From: Blautia sp. XA-2221
GTDB lineage: Bacteria > Bacillota > Clostridia > Lachnospirales > Lachnospiraceae
Direction: 5' to 3'
Length of the DNA: 64,000 nucleotides
Assembly (NCBI RefSeq): GCF_028767025.1
Contig: NZ_JAJQXX010000007.1
Span: forward strand, 1-64,000
Shown: positions 8,410 through 18,272 of the stretch, one piece after another
Layout of the letters: every line of letters begins with the position of its first letter
Numbering within the stretch: position 1 is the first letter of the stretch
Position numbers and translations under genes: made by a program
Notes under the pieces: model-generated
What the model was told of the DNA's origin: nothing
The model's input: the letters and a program-made list of their open reading frames with translations, nothing else
Database searches by the model: none

Positions 8410-9678
8410 ATGTATTACGAAACAGCAGAAAAATTACTTGAATTTATCAGAAAAAGTCCAACTGCTTTTCATGCAGTGGATACAATGAAAACAACACTGA
8501 CCGGACATGGTTTTCAGGAGCTTTCAGAAAAAGAACGGTGGAACCTGAGTCCCGGCGGAAATTATATGGTTACAAGAAACAATTCAGCGCTGATCGCTTT
8601 TTCCATTCCGGAAAAAGCACCGTACAGTTTTCATATTATGGCAAGTCACAGTGATTCTCCGACTTTTAAGATTAAGGAAAATCCTGAGATTACAGTAGAA
8701 AATGCTTATGTGAAACTGAATGTGGAAAAATACGGGGGGATGCTTATGTCTCCGTGGTTTGACCGTCCTCTGTCTGTGGCAGGAAGAGTGGTTGTACGGG
8801 AAAACGGAGAGCTGAAAGAAAAACTGGTTGACATTGACAGAAATCTCCTTATGATTCCCAGTCTTGCCATTCATATGAACAGAGAAGTAAATTCAGGATA
8901 TGCTTATAATCCGCAGAAAGATCTGCTTCCGCTGTATGGAACAGCAGGAACAAAAGAACCCTTTGGCAAACTGATCGCAGAGGCGGCAGGAACCAGTGAG
9001 GAAAATGTTTTAAGCCATGACCTGTTTCTGTATAACCGGGTTCAGGGAACCGTGTGGGGAGCTGAACGGGAATTTGTTTCTGCTGGAAGACTGGATGATC
9101 TTCAGTGTGCTTTTGCATCTCTGGAAGGTTTTCTTTCAGGCAATAAAAAAGAGAGCATTACAGTACACTGTGTCCTTGATAATGAGGAAGTGGGAAGCGG
9201 AACCAGACAGGGTGCAGCGTCAACATTTTTGAAGGATACTTTGCTTCGCATTAATTCCGGACTGGGCAGAACTTATGAGGAATATCTGATGTGTCTGGCA
9301 GACAGCTTTATGATCTCAGCCGACAATGCTCACGCTCTTCATCCGAATTATACAGATCAGTCTGACCTGGTAAACCACCCGGTTCTGAACGGCGGAATTG
9401 TCATTAAATATAATGCAAATCAGAAATATTGCACAGATGCGGTATCAGCAGCTGTATTTAAGGAAATATGTACAAAAGCGGATGTTCCGTATCAGACCTT
9501 TGTAAACCGTTCCGATATGGCAGGCGGTTCTACGCTGGGAAATATTTCCAATACTCAGGTGCCGGTAAGCACAGTGGATATCGGGCTTCCTCAGCTTGCC
9601 ATGCATTCTCCTTATGAGACGGCAGGTGTAATGGATACTTACAGTCTTGTAAAAGCAGCAGAACTGTTTTTTGCATAA
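8410..9678 (+). CDS. M18 family aspartyl aminopeptidase
   Basis: A 422-residue cytosolic dizinc aminopeptidase. M18 family marks appear in order: MASHSDSPTFK near residue 77 (metal-binding His), SAGRLDDLQCAFA near 226, DNEEVGSGTRQGAAS near 257 (catalytic and metal Glu), SADNAHALHPNY near 302 and MAGGSTLGNIS near 372, ending with LAMHSPYETAGVMD, which supplies a late His ligand. The family trims N-terminal acidic or neutral residues from peptides. Length matches the bacterial M18 family, often annotated as apeB. The HAD phosphatase gene follows after 56 bases. Confidence 0.93.
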   Translation: MYYETAEKLLEFIRKSPTAFHAVDTMKTTLTGHGFQELSEKERWNLSPGGNYMVTRNNSALIAFSIPEKAPYSFHIMASHSDSPTFKIKENPEITVENAYVKLNVEKYGGMLMSPWFDRPLSVAGRVVVRENGELKEKLVDIDRNLLMIPSLAIHMNREVNSGYAYNPQKDLLPLYGTAGTKEPFGKLIAEAAGTSEENVLSHDLFLYNRVQGTVWGAEREFVSAGRLDDLQCAFASLEGFLSGNKKESITVHCVLDNEEVGSGTRQGAASTFLKDTLLRINSGLGRTYEEYLMCLADSFMISADNAHALHPNYTDQSDLVNHPVLNGGIVIKYNANQKYCTDAVSAAVFKEICTKADVPYQTFVNRSDMAGGSTLGNISNTQVPVSTVDIGLPQLAMHSPYETAGVMDTYSLVKAAELFFA

Positions 9679-9734
9679 AAGAGTGCAGGCGGATTTTGGA
9701 AATAACAGCATAAAAGAAAGACAGACGAGGAAAA

Positions 9735-10559
9735 ATGAATAAAAAAGCAGTATTTTTTGATGCGGACGGTACTGTCTGCGATATAGAAAAGGGAGTTCCG
9801 GACAGCGCGGTAAGAGCGATCACACAGCTTGTCAGAAACGGTCATGAGGCGTGGCTTTGTACAGGCAGAAGCCGGGCGTTTGTTCCGGGATATCTGGAGC
9901 AGATTCCTTTTACCGGAATGATCAGCGCCTGTGGGGCTACTATAGAGAAGAACGGCGAACGACTGTTTAACAAAGAGATGTCTTCTGAAGTTGCGGATCT
10001 TTCTGTAAAAATTCTGCGCAGATACGGTCTGATTCCCGTTATGGAAGGCGCTGACTTTATGTACTATGATAAGGATGAGTACACGTTGGAAGTAAACTGG
10101 TACCGGGATCTGATCACAGAGGCTCTTGGACCAAAATGGCGTCCCATTAAAGGAAATGAAAATTCTATGAGGATCAATAAGATCAGCGCAAAAATGAAGA
10201 AGGGCTGTAATTCAGAGCAGGCGCTGAAGGAACTGTCTGCTTACTATGATGTGATCCGTCATGAAAATAATTCTTTTGTGGGTACCACAGTGGAACTGAT
10301 CCCAAAGGGATGCAGTAAGGCTGCGGGAATTGCGGCTGTGTGCAGGATTTACAATATTCCGTGGGAAGATACGGTTGTCTTCGGAGACAGCAACAATGAT
10401 CTTTCCATGTTTGAATATGCGGCAACAAAAGTGGCAATGGGAAATGCCTCACAGAAAATAAAAGAGCTGGCAGATTATATTACCACGGATATGTTCCATT
10501 ATGGAATAAAAAACGGGCTGGAAAAGCTGGGGCTGATCGGAACAGGCAACAGATCCTGA
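9735..10559 (+). CDS. Cof-type HAD superfamily phosphatase
   Basis: A 274-residue haloacid dehalogenase fold protein. It carries the nucleophile motif DADGT near residue 9, motif II CTGRSRAF near 42, a C2-type cap in the middle, and motif III/IV GDSNNDLSMFEYA near 217. These proteins dephosphorylate sugar phosphates, flavin or other small phosphate esters; the substrate cannot be inferred. AGACGAGGAAAA precedes the ATG. It sits between a peptidase and a redox gene with no obvious functional tie. Confidence 0.9.
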   Translation: MNKKAVFFDADGTVCDIEKGVPDSAVRAITQLVRNGHEAWLCTGRSRAFVPGYLEQIPFTGMISACGATIEKNGERLFNKEMSSEVADLSVKILRRYGLIPVMEGADFMYYDKDEYTLEVNWYRDLITEALGPKWRPIKGNENSMRINKISAKMKKGCNSEQALKELSAYYDVIRHENNSFVGTTVELIPKGCSKAAGIAAVCRIYNIPWEDTVVFGDSNNDLSMFEYAATKVAMGNASQKIKELADYITTDMFHYGIKNGLEKLGLIGTGNRS

Positions 10560-10628
10560 CAGGCAGGAACAGATTTTTGGGTCTGAAAATGATAAATGAT
10601 AAATTCACAGGAAAGAGAGGGATTTTAA

Positions 10629-13154
10629 ATGAAAACACTTGAATTGCGTGATGGTTTTTACTGGGCGGGAATCGTAGATGATAATCTCAGAGTATTTGAT
10701 ATTATCATGTATACGGAATTTGGAACTACTTATAATTCCTATGTATGGAAAGCAGGAGATAAGGTGGTTCTTTTTGAGACAGCCAAGGAGAAATTTTTTG
10801 ACGAATACCTTGACAAATTGAAAGAAATCATTGATGTCACAAAAATTGATTATCTGATCGTGGATCACACAGAACCGGACCATGCAGGCAGCATTGGAAG
10901 ACTTTTGGAGTACAGCCCTCAGATGAAAATCGTGGCAACAGGCTGTGCCATCGGATTCCTGAAAGAAATTGTAAATCATGATTTTACTTCTATTGCAGTA
11001 AAAGATAATCAGACCATGGAGATCGGCGGAAAAACTCTCCGTTTCCTTGTGGTTCCCAACCTTCACTGGCCGGATACCATGTATACTTACATTGAAGAAG
11101 AGCAGCTTCTTGTAACCTGCGATTCTTTTGGTTCCCATTATGGTTTCCATGATGTTCTTGCCAGCAAAGTCACAGATCATGAAGGATATATGCGGGCTAC
11201 AAAATATTATTTTGACTGTATTATCGGACCGTTTAAACCGTTTATGTTAAAGGCTCTGGATAAGGTACGCCAGCTTGATGTTTCCATGATCTGCCCTGGA
11301 CACGGCCCGGTAATCGATGAAAACATTGACAGTATGTATAATGTTTATGAGGAATGGTGTACAGTTGTCAATCCAAACCAGAAAAAAACAGTCATTATTC
11401 CATATGTAAGCGCATATGGTTATACGAAGCAGCTTGCAGAAGAAATCGCGAAAGGTATTCAGGACAGCGGCGATATTGATGTCAGAAGTTATGATCTTGT
11501 GGAGGCTGATCAGGACAGGGTACTGGAAGAACTGGGCTTTGCAGACGGTATTCTGTTCGGTACTCCAACAATTGTAGGAGAGGCCTTAAAACCGATCTGG
11601 GATCTGACAACTTCCATGTTTGCCGGAACACACGGCGGAAAGCTTGCAAGCGCTTTTGGAAGCTACGGATGGAGCGGAGAGGGAGTTCCTCACATTATTG
11701 AAAGACTGAAGCAGCTTCGCATGAAAGTTGTGGACGGCCTGAGAATCCGTTTTAAACCAGGTGAAAATAATCTTCTGGATGCTTATGAGTACGGATATAA
11801 TTTTGGATGTATTCTTCAGAAAAAAGAAAATCCGAAGAAAAAAGGAACACGCACACTGGTAAAATGTCTTGTCTGCGGTGAAATTTTTGATTCATCCATG
11901 GAAATATGCCCGGTCTGCGGCGTGGGAAAAGAGAATTTTGTGCCTGTTGATGCAGAAGAGAGCAGCTTCCACAAGGATACAGATAATTTTTATGTGATTC
12001 TTGGAAACGGTGCAGCTGGTTTAAGTGCGGCAAAAGCAATCCGTGAAAGAGATAAAACAGGATCTGTGATCATGATCTCAAATGAGCCTTATCCTACGTA
12101 CAACCGTCCTATGCTGACAAAATCCATGGTAGCGGAGCTGGATGCAAAAGAAATCCTGGTTGAGCCGGAATCCTGGTATCAGGAAAATAATATCCATGTT
12201 CTTCTTGAAAAAGAAGTGACAGGCATCCATACAGATAAAAAAGAGGTAGCACTTTCTGACGGAACTGTTCTGAAATATACAAAACTTATTTATGCACTGG
12301 GATCTGAATGCTTTGTTCCTCCTATTCCGGGAACGGACAAGCCTGAGGTTGTTGCTATCCGCCGTATGAGGGATATTGAAAAGATTGAGGCAATGCTGGA
12401 CAGAGTACAGAATGTAGTTGTGATCGGCGGAGGTGTTCTTGGTCTGGAAGCTGCCTGGGAGCTGAAAAAAGCCCGCAAACAGGTAGTTGTCCTGGAGGCT
12501 GCACCTCAGATCATGGGACGTCAGCTGGACGAGGGAGCAAGTCAGATGCTTACAGAGATCAGCAGAAGCAATGGAATTGAGATCCATGCAGGAGTGCAGA
12601 TCGCATCAATTGAGGGAGAAAGCTCTGTAACAGGAGTAAAACTGGCTGACGGAAGAGAATTCCCGGCAGAGCTGGTGATCGTTTCTGCGGGAGTACGCGC
12701 AAATGTGGGAGCTGCAAAAAATGCAGGTCTTGAAATCAACAGAGGTATTGTGGTCAATGCAGATATGAGTACCAGTGACGAGGATATTTTTGCCTGTGGT
12801 GACTGTGCGGAATATGAAGGGATCAATTATGCAATCTGGCCTCAGGCTTTGGAGCAGGGCAAAGTTGCAGGAGCCAATGCGGTCGGAGATCAGCTGACAT
12901 ATACTACTGTATCAGCAGGACTTTCCTTCCATGGAATGAACACAGGTCTTTATGCGATCGGAGATAATGGAAAAAATCCAAATCTTATTTACAGAACTGT
13001 GGAATTTAAGGATATGGGACGTAAGCAGTATGAGAAATATTATTTCCTGAATAACCGTCTCTGCGGAGCGATTCTTATTGGCGATACTTCAAAAATGGCT
13101 TTTGTTACAGAAGCAGTGGAACAGAAAAAAACATTTAAAGAGATGTTCAGCTAA
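10629..13154 (+). CDS. Flavodiiron protein fused to rubredoxin and NADH:rubredoxin reductase
   Basis: An 841-residue three-part fusion. Residues 1-250 are the beta-lactamase-like diiron domain with HTEPDHAGS near 79, NLHWPDTM, DSFGSHYG and PGHGPV supplying ligands. Residues 255-400 are a flavodoxin domain (YGYTKQLAEEIA, then FGTPTIVGEALKP). Residues 410-440 are a small rubredoxin with CLVCG at 413 and CPVCG at 428. From about 450 comes an FAD/NADH-dependent rubredoxin reductase (GAAGLSAAKAIRE, GGGVLGLEAAWELKKA, IFACGDCAEY). The fusion lets NADH reduce O2 or NO in one chain, protecting strict anaerobes. A GGAAAGAGAGGG site precedes the ATG. The downstream M20 gene shares its stop/start bases. 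Confidence 0.93.
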   Translation: MKTLELRDGFYWAGIVDDNLRVFDIIMYTEFGTTYNSYVWKAGDKVVLFETAKEKFFDEYLDKLKEIIDVTKIDYLIVDHTEPDHAGSIGRLLEYSPQMKIVATGCAIGFLKEIVNHDFTSIAVKDNQTMEIGGKTLRFLVVPNLHWPDTMYTYIEEEQLLVTCDSFGSHYGFHDVLASKVTDHEGYMRATKYYFDCIIGPFKPFMLKALDKVRQLDVSMICPGHGPVIDENIDSMYNVYEEWCTVVNPNQKKTVIIPYVSAYGYTKQLAEEIAKGIQDSGDIDVRSYDLVEADQDRVLEELGFADGILFGTPTIVGEALKPIWDLTTSMFAGTHGGKLASAFGSYGWSGEGVPHIIERLKQLRMKVVDGLRIRFKPGENNLLDAYEYGYNFGCILQKKENPKKKGTRTLVKCLVCGEIFDSSMEICPVCGVGKENFVPVDAEESSFHKDTDNFYVILGNGAAGLSAAKAIRERDKTGSVIMISNEPYPTYNRPMLTKSMVAELDAKEILVEPESWYQENNIHVLLEKEVTGIHTDKKEVALSDGTVLKYTKLIYALGSECFVPPIPGTDKPEVVAIRRMRDIEKIEAMLDRVQNVVVIGGGVLGLEAAWELKKARKQVVVLEAAPQIMGRQLDEGASQMLTEISRSNGIEIHAGVQIASIEGESSVTGVKLADGREFPAELVIVSAGVRANVGAAKNAGLEINRGIVVNADMSTSDEDIFACGDCAEYEGINYAIWPQALEQGKVAGANAVGDQLTYTTVSAGLSFHGMNTGLYAIGDNGKNPNLIYRTVEFKDMGRKQYEKYYFLNNRLCGAILIGDTSKMAFVTEAVEQKKTFKEMFS

Positions 13155-14314
13155 TGAGAGAGGCAGAAAATTACAAAGAAGAGCTGCTTCGGCACAGGCA
13201 CTATTTTCATATGCATCCGGAGCTTGGGCTGGAAGAACAGGAAACATCCGCATATATAAAGAGTTATCTGGAAAAACTGGGGTATGAAATTACCCCGGTT
13301 TTTCCTACAGGAATAATCGCAGAATTACCGGAGCTGAAGAAAAGAGAAAAAACAGTGGTAGTAAGGGCAGAAATGGATGGTCTTCCTATGGAAGAAAAGA
13401 CAGGGCTTCCCTATGCTTCTGTAAATCCGGGCCGTATGCATGCCTGCGGACATGACGGTATCCTGGCAGTGGCTTTGACTTTGTGCGGTATTCTTTCAGA
13501 GGAAAAGGAAGAATTTCCGGTAAACGTAAGATTTTTGTTTGAGCCGGCAGAAGAAATCGGGGAAGGCGCAAAGAGAATGATAAAAGCAGGGGCGCTGAAT
13601 GGCCCGGCAGATGCCTTCCTGATGTTTCATTTTGCTGTGGATATGCCTTTTGGAATGGCGGTTCATGAAGGCCAGGCCTCTGCTATGATTGCGGGAATCG
13701 GAATTGAAGTAAAAGGAAAGGCCAGCCACTGGAGTGAGGCACATAAAGGCATTGACAGTATTTATGCAGGCGCCAGAGTGATTCAGGAGATACACGATCT
13801 GAATGAAAGCTATCAGGGACAGGCTCCCTGTCTTGTGGGAATTGGAACGGCTCATGGAGGCGAATACGGAAATATTATTGCAGATTCCATGATGCTTACC
13901 GGAAACATACGAGCCTGCCGGGAAGAAGATTTCCAGGCACTGTACAGTATTCTGGAAAAAAGACTGAAAAATATAGAAAAAGAAACTGGGGCAAAGATCA
14001 CGTTGAAGCTTTTGAAAGAGCCGGTACTTTCTTTTGCAAACGACCCTGAGTTTACAGAACTTGCAGCAAAGACCGGTCAGGAGATTTTTGGGGAGCGTTT
14101 CATTCTTGAGGGAGAGGATGAACTGTTTCTGGCAGGGGACAATGCCTATCGGTATTTCCAGAAAACCAGAGGAATATTTCTTGTTTTTCTGGCAGCAGTT
14201 CCGGGAAAAGAATATCCTCTTCATCATCCGCAGATGGAGCTGGATGAGAATATTTTTCCGTATAGTCTGGAAACGGTTTATCAGATGATAAAAAGAATGG
14301 GAAAAGTCTGCTGA
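13154..14314 (+). CDS. M20 family amidohydrolase / metallopeptidase
   Basis: A 386-residue protein of the HipO/ILR1-like branch of M20. It carries HMHPELGLEEQETSAYI near residue 17, MHACGHDG near 95, EPAEEIGEGAKRM near 129, and HGGEYGNIIAD. These residues bind a dimetal centre in enzymes that remove acyl groups from amino acids (hippurate, N-acetyl amino acids, indole-acetyl conjugates). The substrate is not identifiable. Its ATG overlaps the stop of the flavodiiron gene by one base (TAATG), so translation is probably coupled. Confidence 0.9.
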   Translation: MREAENYKEELLRHRHYFHMHPELGLEEQETSAYIKSYLEKLGYEITPVFPTGIIAELPELKKREKTVVVRAEMDGLPMEEKTGLPYASVNPGRMHACGHDGILAVALTLCGILSEEKEEFPVNVRFLFEPAEEIGEGAKRMIKAGALNGPADAFLMFHFAVDMPFGMAVHEGQASAMIAGIGIEVKGKASHWSEAHKGIDSIYAGARVIQEIHDLNESYQGQAPCLVGIGTAHGGEYGNIIADSMMLTGNIRACREEDFQALYSILEKRLKNIEKETGAKITLKLLKEPVLSFANDPEFTELAAKTGQEIFGERFILEGEDELFLAGDNAYRYFQKTRGIFLVFLAAVPGKEYPLHHPQMELDENIFPYSLETVYQMIKRMGKVC

Positions 14315-14400
14315 ACCTGTACACAGGCTACAGGGGGTAAGAGAAAGAGAGAAAAAGCCAATGGAAAAACATGGCGGAAATCTGCGTTGGGGGGATCATT

Positions 14401-15453
14401 ATGAAATATGGAAAAATAAGGATTGAGGATGGAAATCTGGTCTTTGCCAGACATATGATGATGAATTATCTTCCGTGCAGGGATATCCTGTGGGTTTATA
14501 AAAGACAGGAGGGTGTGGAAGGCGGCGCCCAGAAGCAGATCAGTACCAGTTATCTGGTGGTTGTGACCAGAAGGCGCAAACGTTATAAATTTGATATGAC
14601 AGACAGAGAGGTAAGAGATTGTGTACAGCTTCTGAAGGCACTGAATCCTGATATTGTGGTGGGTTTCCCGAAAGGGGGAAAGATCCATCTTCAGAGTCTT
14701 CCGAATACCAGGGATCTGGGGGCGCTGATGACAGAGGACGGAAGGCATATCCTTCCCAGACGTCTTTTGAGAAGCGGCAGCCTCTATCATATTTCTCTGA
14801 CAGATCAGGACGTTCTTACAGAAGAATATCGTCTTACAGAAGTGATCGATTTCAGAACTCAGAAGGAAATTCTGGAAAAACCGGATACTCTGATTGAGGG
14901 TGTGCGTTATTATGAGATTCCCATTGTGGATGAAGAAACAGCAGGAATTTCTCAGGCGGGAAGTCTTTTGGAGCTGGTTACAGAGCCTGGGCAGATTCCG
15001 GAGGATTTTTTACATGATCAGTACCGCAGCTTTATCAGAGATGAGTATTCAGTAAAGCAGTATGCCCGTTTTATGGATATTCTTCTGAATCATGAGAAGG
15101 GGGCTGTTCTGTGGCACTGCAGTGCAGGCAAAGACCGTGCAGGCATTGGCACTGCTCTGGTTCTCTGCGCTCTTGGAGTTCCCAGAAGAACTATCCGGGA
15201 GGACTTTCTGAAAACAAATCTTTATCTGGAAGAAGAGATGCAGCATATGGTCCGTTATCTGGAAACAAAAACGATTGTAGATAATAAGGTTATGGATAAA
15301 GTGCGGATGCTTTATAAAGTAAAAGGGGAATACCTGGACACTGTTTTTGACACAATTGAACAAGATTATGGTTCTGTGGAACGTTTTCTGAAAAAGGCTC
15401 TTTATCTGACTCCTAAGGCGATTGAAGTTCTGAAAAATAAATATCTTGTATAA
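14401..15453 (+). CDS. Tyrosine/lipid-type protein phosphatase (Y_phosphatase3 family)
   Basis: A 350-residue protein whose catalytic part starts near residue 100 with LPNTRDLGALMTEDG and RRLLRSGSLYHIS and carries the cysteine phosphatase loop HCSAGKDRAGIGTALVLCA near 238. This is the LipA/PtpB-like family that acts on phosphotyrosine and phosphoinositides. The first 95 residues form a small extra N-terminal domain with no catalytic motif. I chose the ATG at 14401 because GGGGGG lies just upstream; an in-frame ATG at 14371 would add ten residues. It may be the last gene of the transcript from 10629 or earlier. Confidence 0.85.
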   Translation: MKYGKIRIEDGNLVFARHMMMNYLPCRDILWVYKRQEGVEGGAQKQISTSYLVVVTRRRKRYKFDMTDREVRDCVQLLKALNPDIVVGFPKGGKIHLQSLPNTRDLGALMTEDGRHILPRRLLRSGSLYHISLTDQDVLTEEYRLTEVIDFRTQKEILEKPDTLIEGVRYYEIPIVDEETAGISQAGSLLELVTEPGQIPEDFLHDQYRSFIRDEYSVKQYARFMDILLNHEKGAVLWHCSAGKDRAGIGTALVLCALGVPRRTIREDFLKTNLYLEEEMQHMVRYLETKTIVDNKVMDKVRMLYKVKGEYLDTVFDTIEQDYGSVERFLKKALYLTPKAIEVLKNKYLV

Positions 15454-15469
15454 ACTGTACATTTTTACA

Positions 15470-15497
15470 TTGACAAATGACTCATTCTTGCTATAAT
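15470..15497 (+). promoter_or_regulatory. promoter of ilvN-ilvC
   Basis: A perfect TTGACA and a perfect TATAAT are separated by 16 bases, giving a leader of about 60 bases before the acetolactate synthase small subunit gene. The leader shows no T-box or attenuator peptide. Confidence 0.8.
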
Positions 15498-15564
15498 GAT
15501 AACCATGCAGAGCTTTTTATGAAGTAAAGGTTTACAGGACTAAAGTGGTGAAAGCAGGTGTATT

Positions 15565-16062
15565 ATGCAAAAGAGGATTTTGTCCCTGTTAGTAGATAAT
15601 ACCGCAGGTGTGCTCAGTCGTATTTCCGGACTTTTCAGCCGGAGAGGTTATAATATTGACAGTCTTTCTGTTGGTGTTACAGCAGATGAGCGGTTTTCCA
15701 GAATGACAGTTGTATGCAGTGGAGATGCTCTGATTCTGGAACAGATCACAAAACAGCTTGCAAAGCTGGTAGATGTAAGAGATATCAAGGTACTGGAACC
15801 GGATAACAGCGTCAGCAGAGAGCTGGTCCTGGTAAAGGTTGCAGCGAAACCGGAGCAGAGAGAAGGAATTATATCCATTGCAAATATTTTCCGTGCCAAT
15901 GTAATTGACGTTGGAAAGGATTCCCTTGTAATTGAGCTTACCGGAAGCAAAAGTAAGCTGGGAGCTTTTGTGGATCTTCTGGAGGACTATGAGATTCTGG
16001 AGCTTGCCAGAACAGGAATCACAGGACTTTCCAGAGGTGCGGCGGATGTAAGATTTTTCTGA
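15565..16062 (+). CDS. ilvN: Acetolactate synthase small (regulatory) subunit
   Basis: A 165-residue protein with an N-terminal ACT domain (LSLLVDNTAGVLSRISGLFS at residues 5-24, then RRGYNIDSLSVG) and the C-terminal regulatory domain ending FVDLLEDYEILELARTG. It binds valine and activates the large catalytic subunit in the first common step of valine, leucine and isoleucine synthesis. Length is typical. The large subunit gene is not in this window, which is unusual since the two are normally adjacent. GAAAGCAGGTG precedes the ATG. ilvC follows after 79 bases. The symbol ilvH is used for the same family. Confidence 0.93.
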   Translation: MQKRILSLLVDNTAGVLSRISGLFSRRGYNIDSLSVGVTADERFSRMTVVCSGDALILEQITKQLAKLVDVRDIKVLEPDNSVSRELVLVKVAAKPEQREGIISIANIFRANVIDVGKDSLVIELTGSKSKLGAFVDLLEDYEILELARTGITGLSRGAADVRFF

Positions 16063-16129
16063 TTTTCAAGTTGGATTGCTGAGGGGAATCCCTTGACGAT
16101 ATATTATGAAAAAATTTATAAAAACTTAG

Positions 16130-17161
<1,032 letters not shown>

Positions 17162-17177
17162 AATGAAGTATACCGGA

Positions 17178-17208
17178 GGACAGGAAATGAGAAGTTTCCT
17201 GTCCTTTT
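17178..17208 (+). terminator. terminator after ilvC
   Basis: GGACAGGAAA pairs perfectly with TTTCCTGTCC over a 7-base loop, then TTTT. It separates ilvC from the convergent LysR gene. Confidence 0.8.
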
Positions 17209-17240
17209 AAGGTTTTGTGTCAAGTTTTGGGGCGGGATTT

Positions 17241-18119
17241 TCAAATATCGGGGAAAAAGTATTGAAGCAGGGGAAGTCCTCTGTCTTTTTTTCTGCACAC
17301 AAAACCGATTTCCCGATCCGGGAAATCAAATTCCAGAGGAATTTCGCAGAGGGTACCATTGTTCAGCTCCGGTTCCACAAACTGACGGATAACACCTGCG
17401 ATCCCCAGTCCTGTTTCAGCAAACCGAATTAAAAGATCCATAGTGGAAACTTCCAGAATATGAGTTGGTTCCATATGATGTTCCCTCATTCTGGAATTTA
17501 TAGTCTGGCGTGAGATATTTTCTTCGTCAAGCATCATAAATACTGCATTGTGACAAAGAGGCTCACCAGGGTAGAGCTTATGCAGATTTTTTAAATACTG
17601 TCCGGTAGACACGAAGGTATCGCTGACTGTCATAACTGGGCGGAAATAATACCCATGAAGATTGTGGGGCCTGCCGATCAGCCCTATGTCAATTTTTTCT
17701 TCATCAAGAAGCTTCAGCGTCTGATAGGTAGACTGGCAGGAAATATTGATGCGTACCTGGGGATGAGACGATATATAAGGTTTCAGCTTCGGAAGCAGAA
17801 CATACCGGCAGAGCGTAGTGCTGGTTCCAATACGGAGCTGAGGAACATTTCGGGAACGGTTATGGAGAATGGAACGCTCTCCTTCATCAATAAGCTCAAA
17901 GGCGGTCTGTATTTTTTCCAAAAGAGTTTTTCCATCAGAGGTAAGGGTGACTCCTCTGGAATTTCTTTTAAAAAGCTGAGTGTCAAGATTGTGTTCAAGC
18001 TTCTGAACAGCGCGGCTTACAGCGGGCTGGCTGATGTACAGTTCCTTTGCGGCTCCAGATATACTGCCTGTTTTTCCTGTAACATAAAAAATATGATAAA
18101 GGGATAAATTTTCCTGCAT
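17241..18119 (-). CDS. LysR family transcriptional regulator
   Basis: A 292-residue regulator with an N-terminal winged helix-turn-helix (SISGAAKELYISQPAVSRAV near residue 19) and a LysR substrate-binding domain from about residue 90 (LRIGTSTTLCRYVLLPKL). It is transcribed away from leuC with a 153-base shared upstream region, the classic arrangement for a LysR protein controlling its divergent neighbour. I infer control of leuCD and perhaps its own gene; the effector could be a pathway intermediate such as isopropylmalate, but nothing in the sequence proves this. AGGAGGGC precedes its ATG. Confidence 0.9.
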   Translation of the reverse strand: MQENLSLYHIFYVTGKTGSISGAAKELYISQPAVSRAVQKLEHNLDTQLFKRNSRGVTLTSDGKTLLEKIQTAFELIDEGERSILHNRSRNVPQLRIGTSTTLCRYVLLPKLKPYISSHPQVRINISCQSTYQTLKLLDEEKIDIGLIGRPHNLHGYYFRPVMTVSDTFVSTGQYLKNLHKLYPGEPLCHNAVFMMLDEENISRQTINSRMREHHMEPTHILEVSTMDLLIRFAETGLGIAGVIRQFVEPELNNGTLCEIPLEFDFPDREIGFVCRKKDRGLPLLQYFFPDI

Positions 18120-18272
18120 AATAAGCCCTCCTAATATAACTATATAGTATAATAAGTATGAATAATATGTATTTGTATTATATCAGATCCTGTGATAAAA
18201 TGACATCATAAAAAGAACATGATCTGCGGTTTTTATAAAAGGCTGTATGAATTTACAGGGAGGATATGAATT
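18120..18272. promoter_or_regulatory. shared LysR / leuC control region
   Basis: A very AT-rich divergent region. ATAATA and TATTAT form an interrupted palindrome at 18162-18181 with an 8-base spacer, of the general shape of a LysR box. TATATAGTATAATAAG at 18141-18156 offers -10-like elements on either strand. The leuC ribosome binding site GGGAGGATATG lies at the right edge. Confidence 0.45.
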
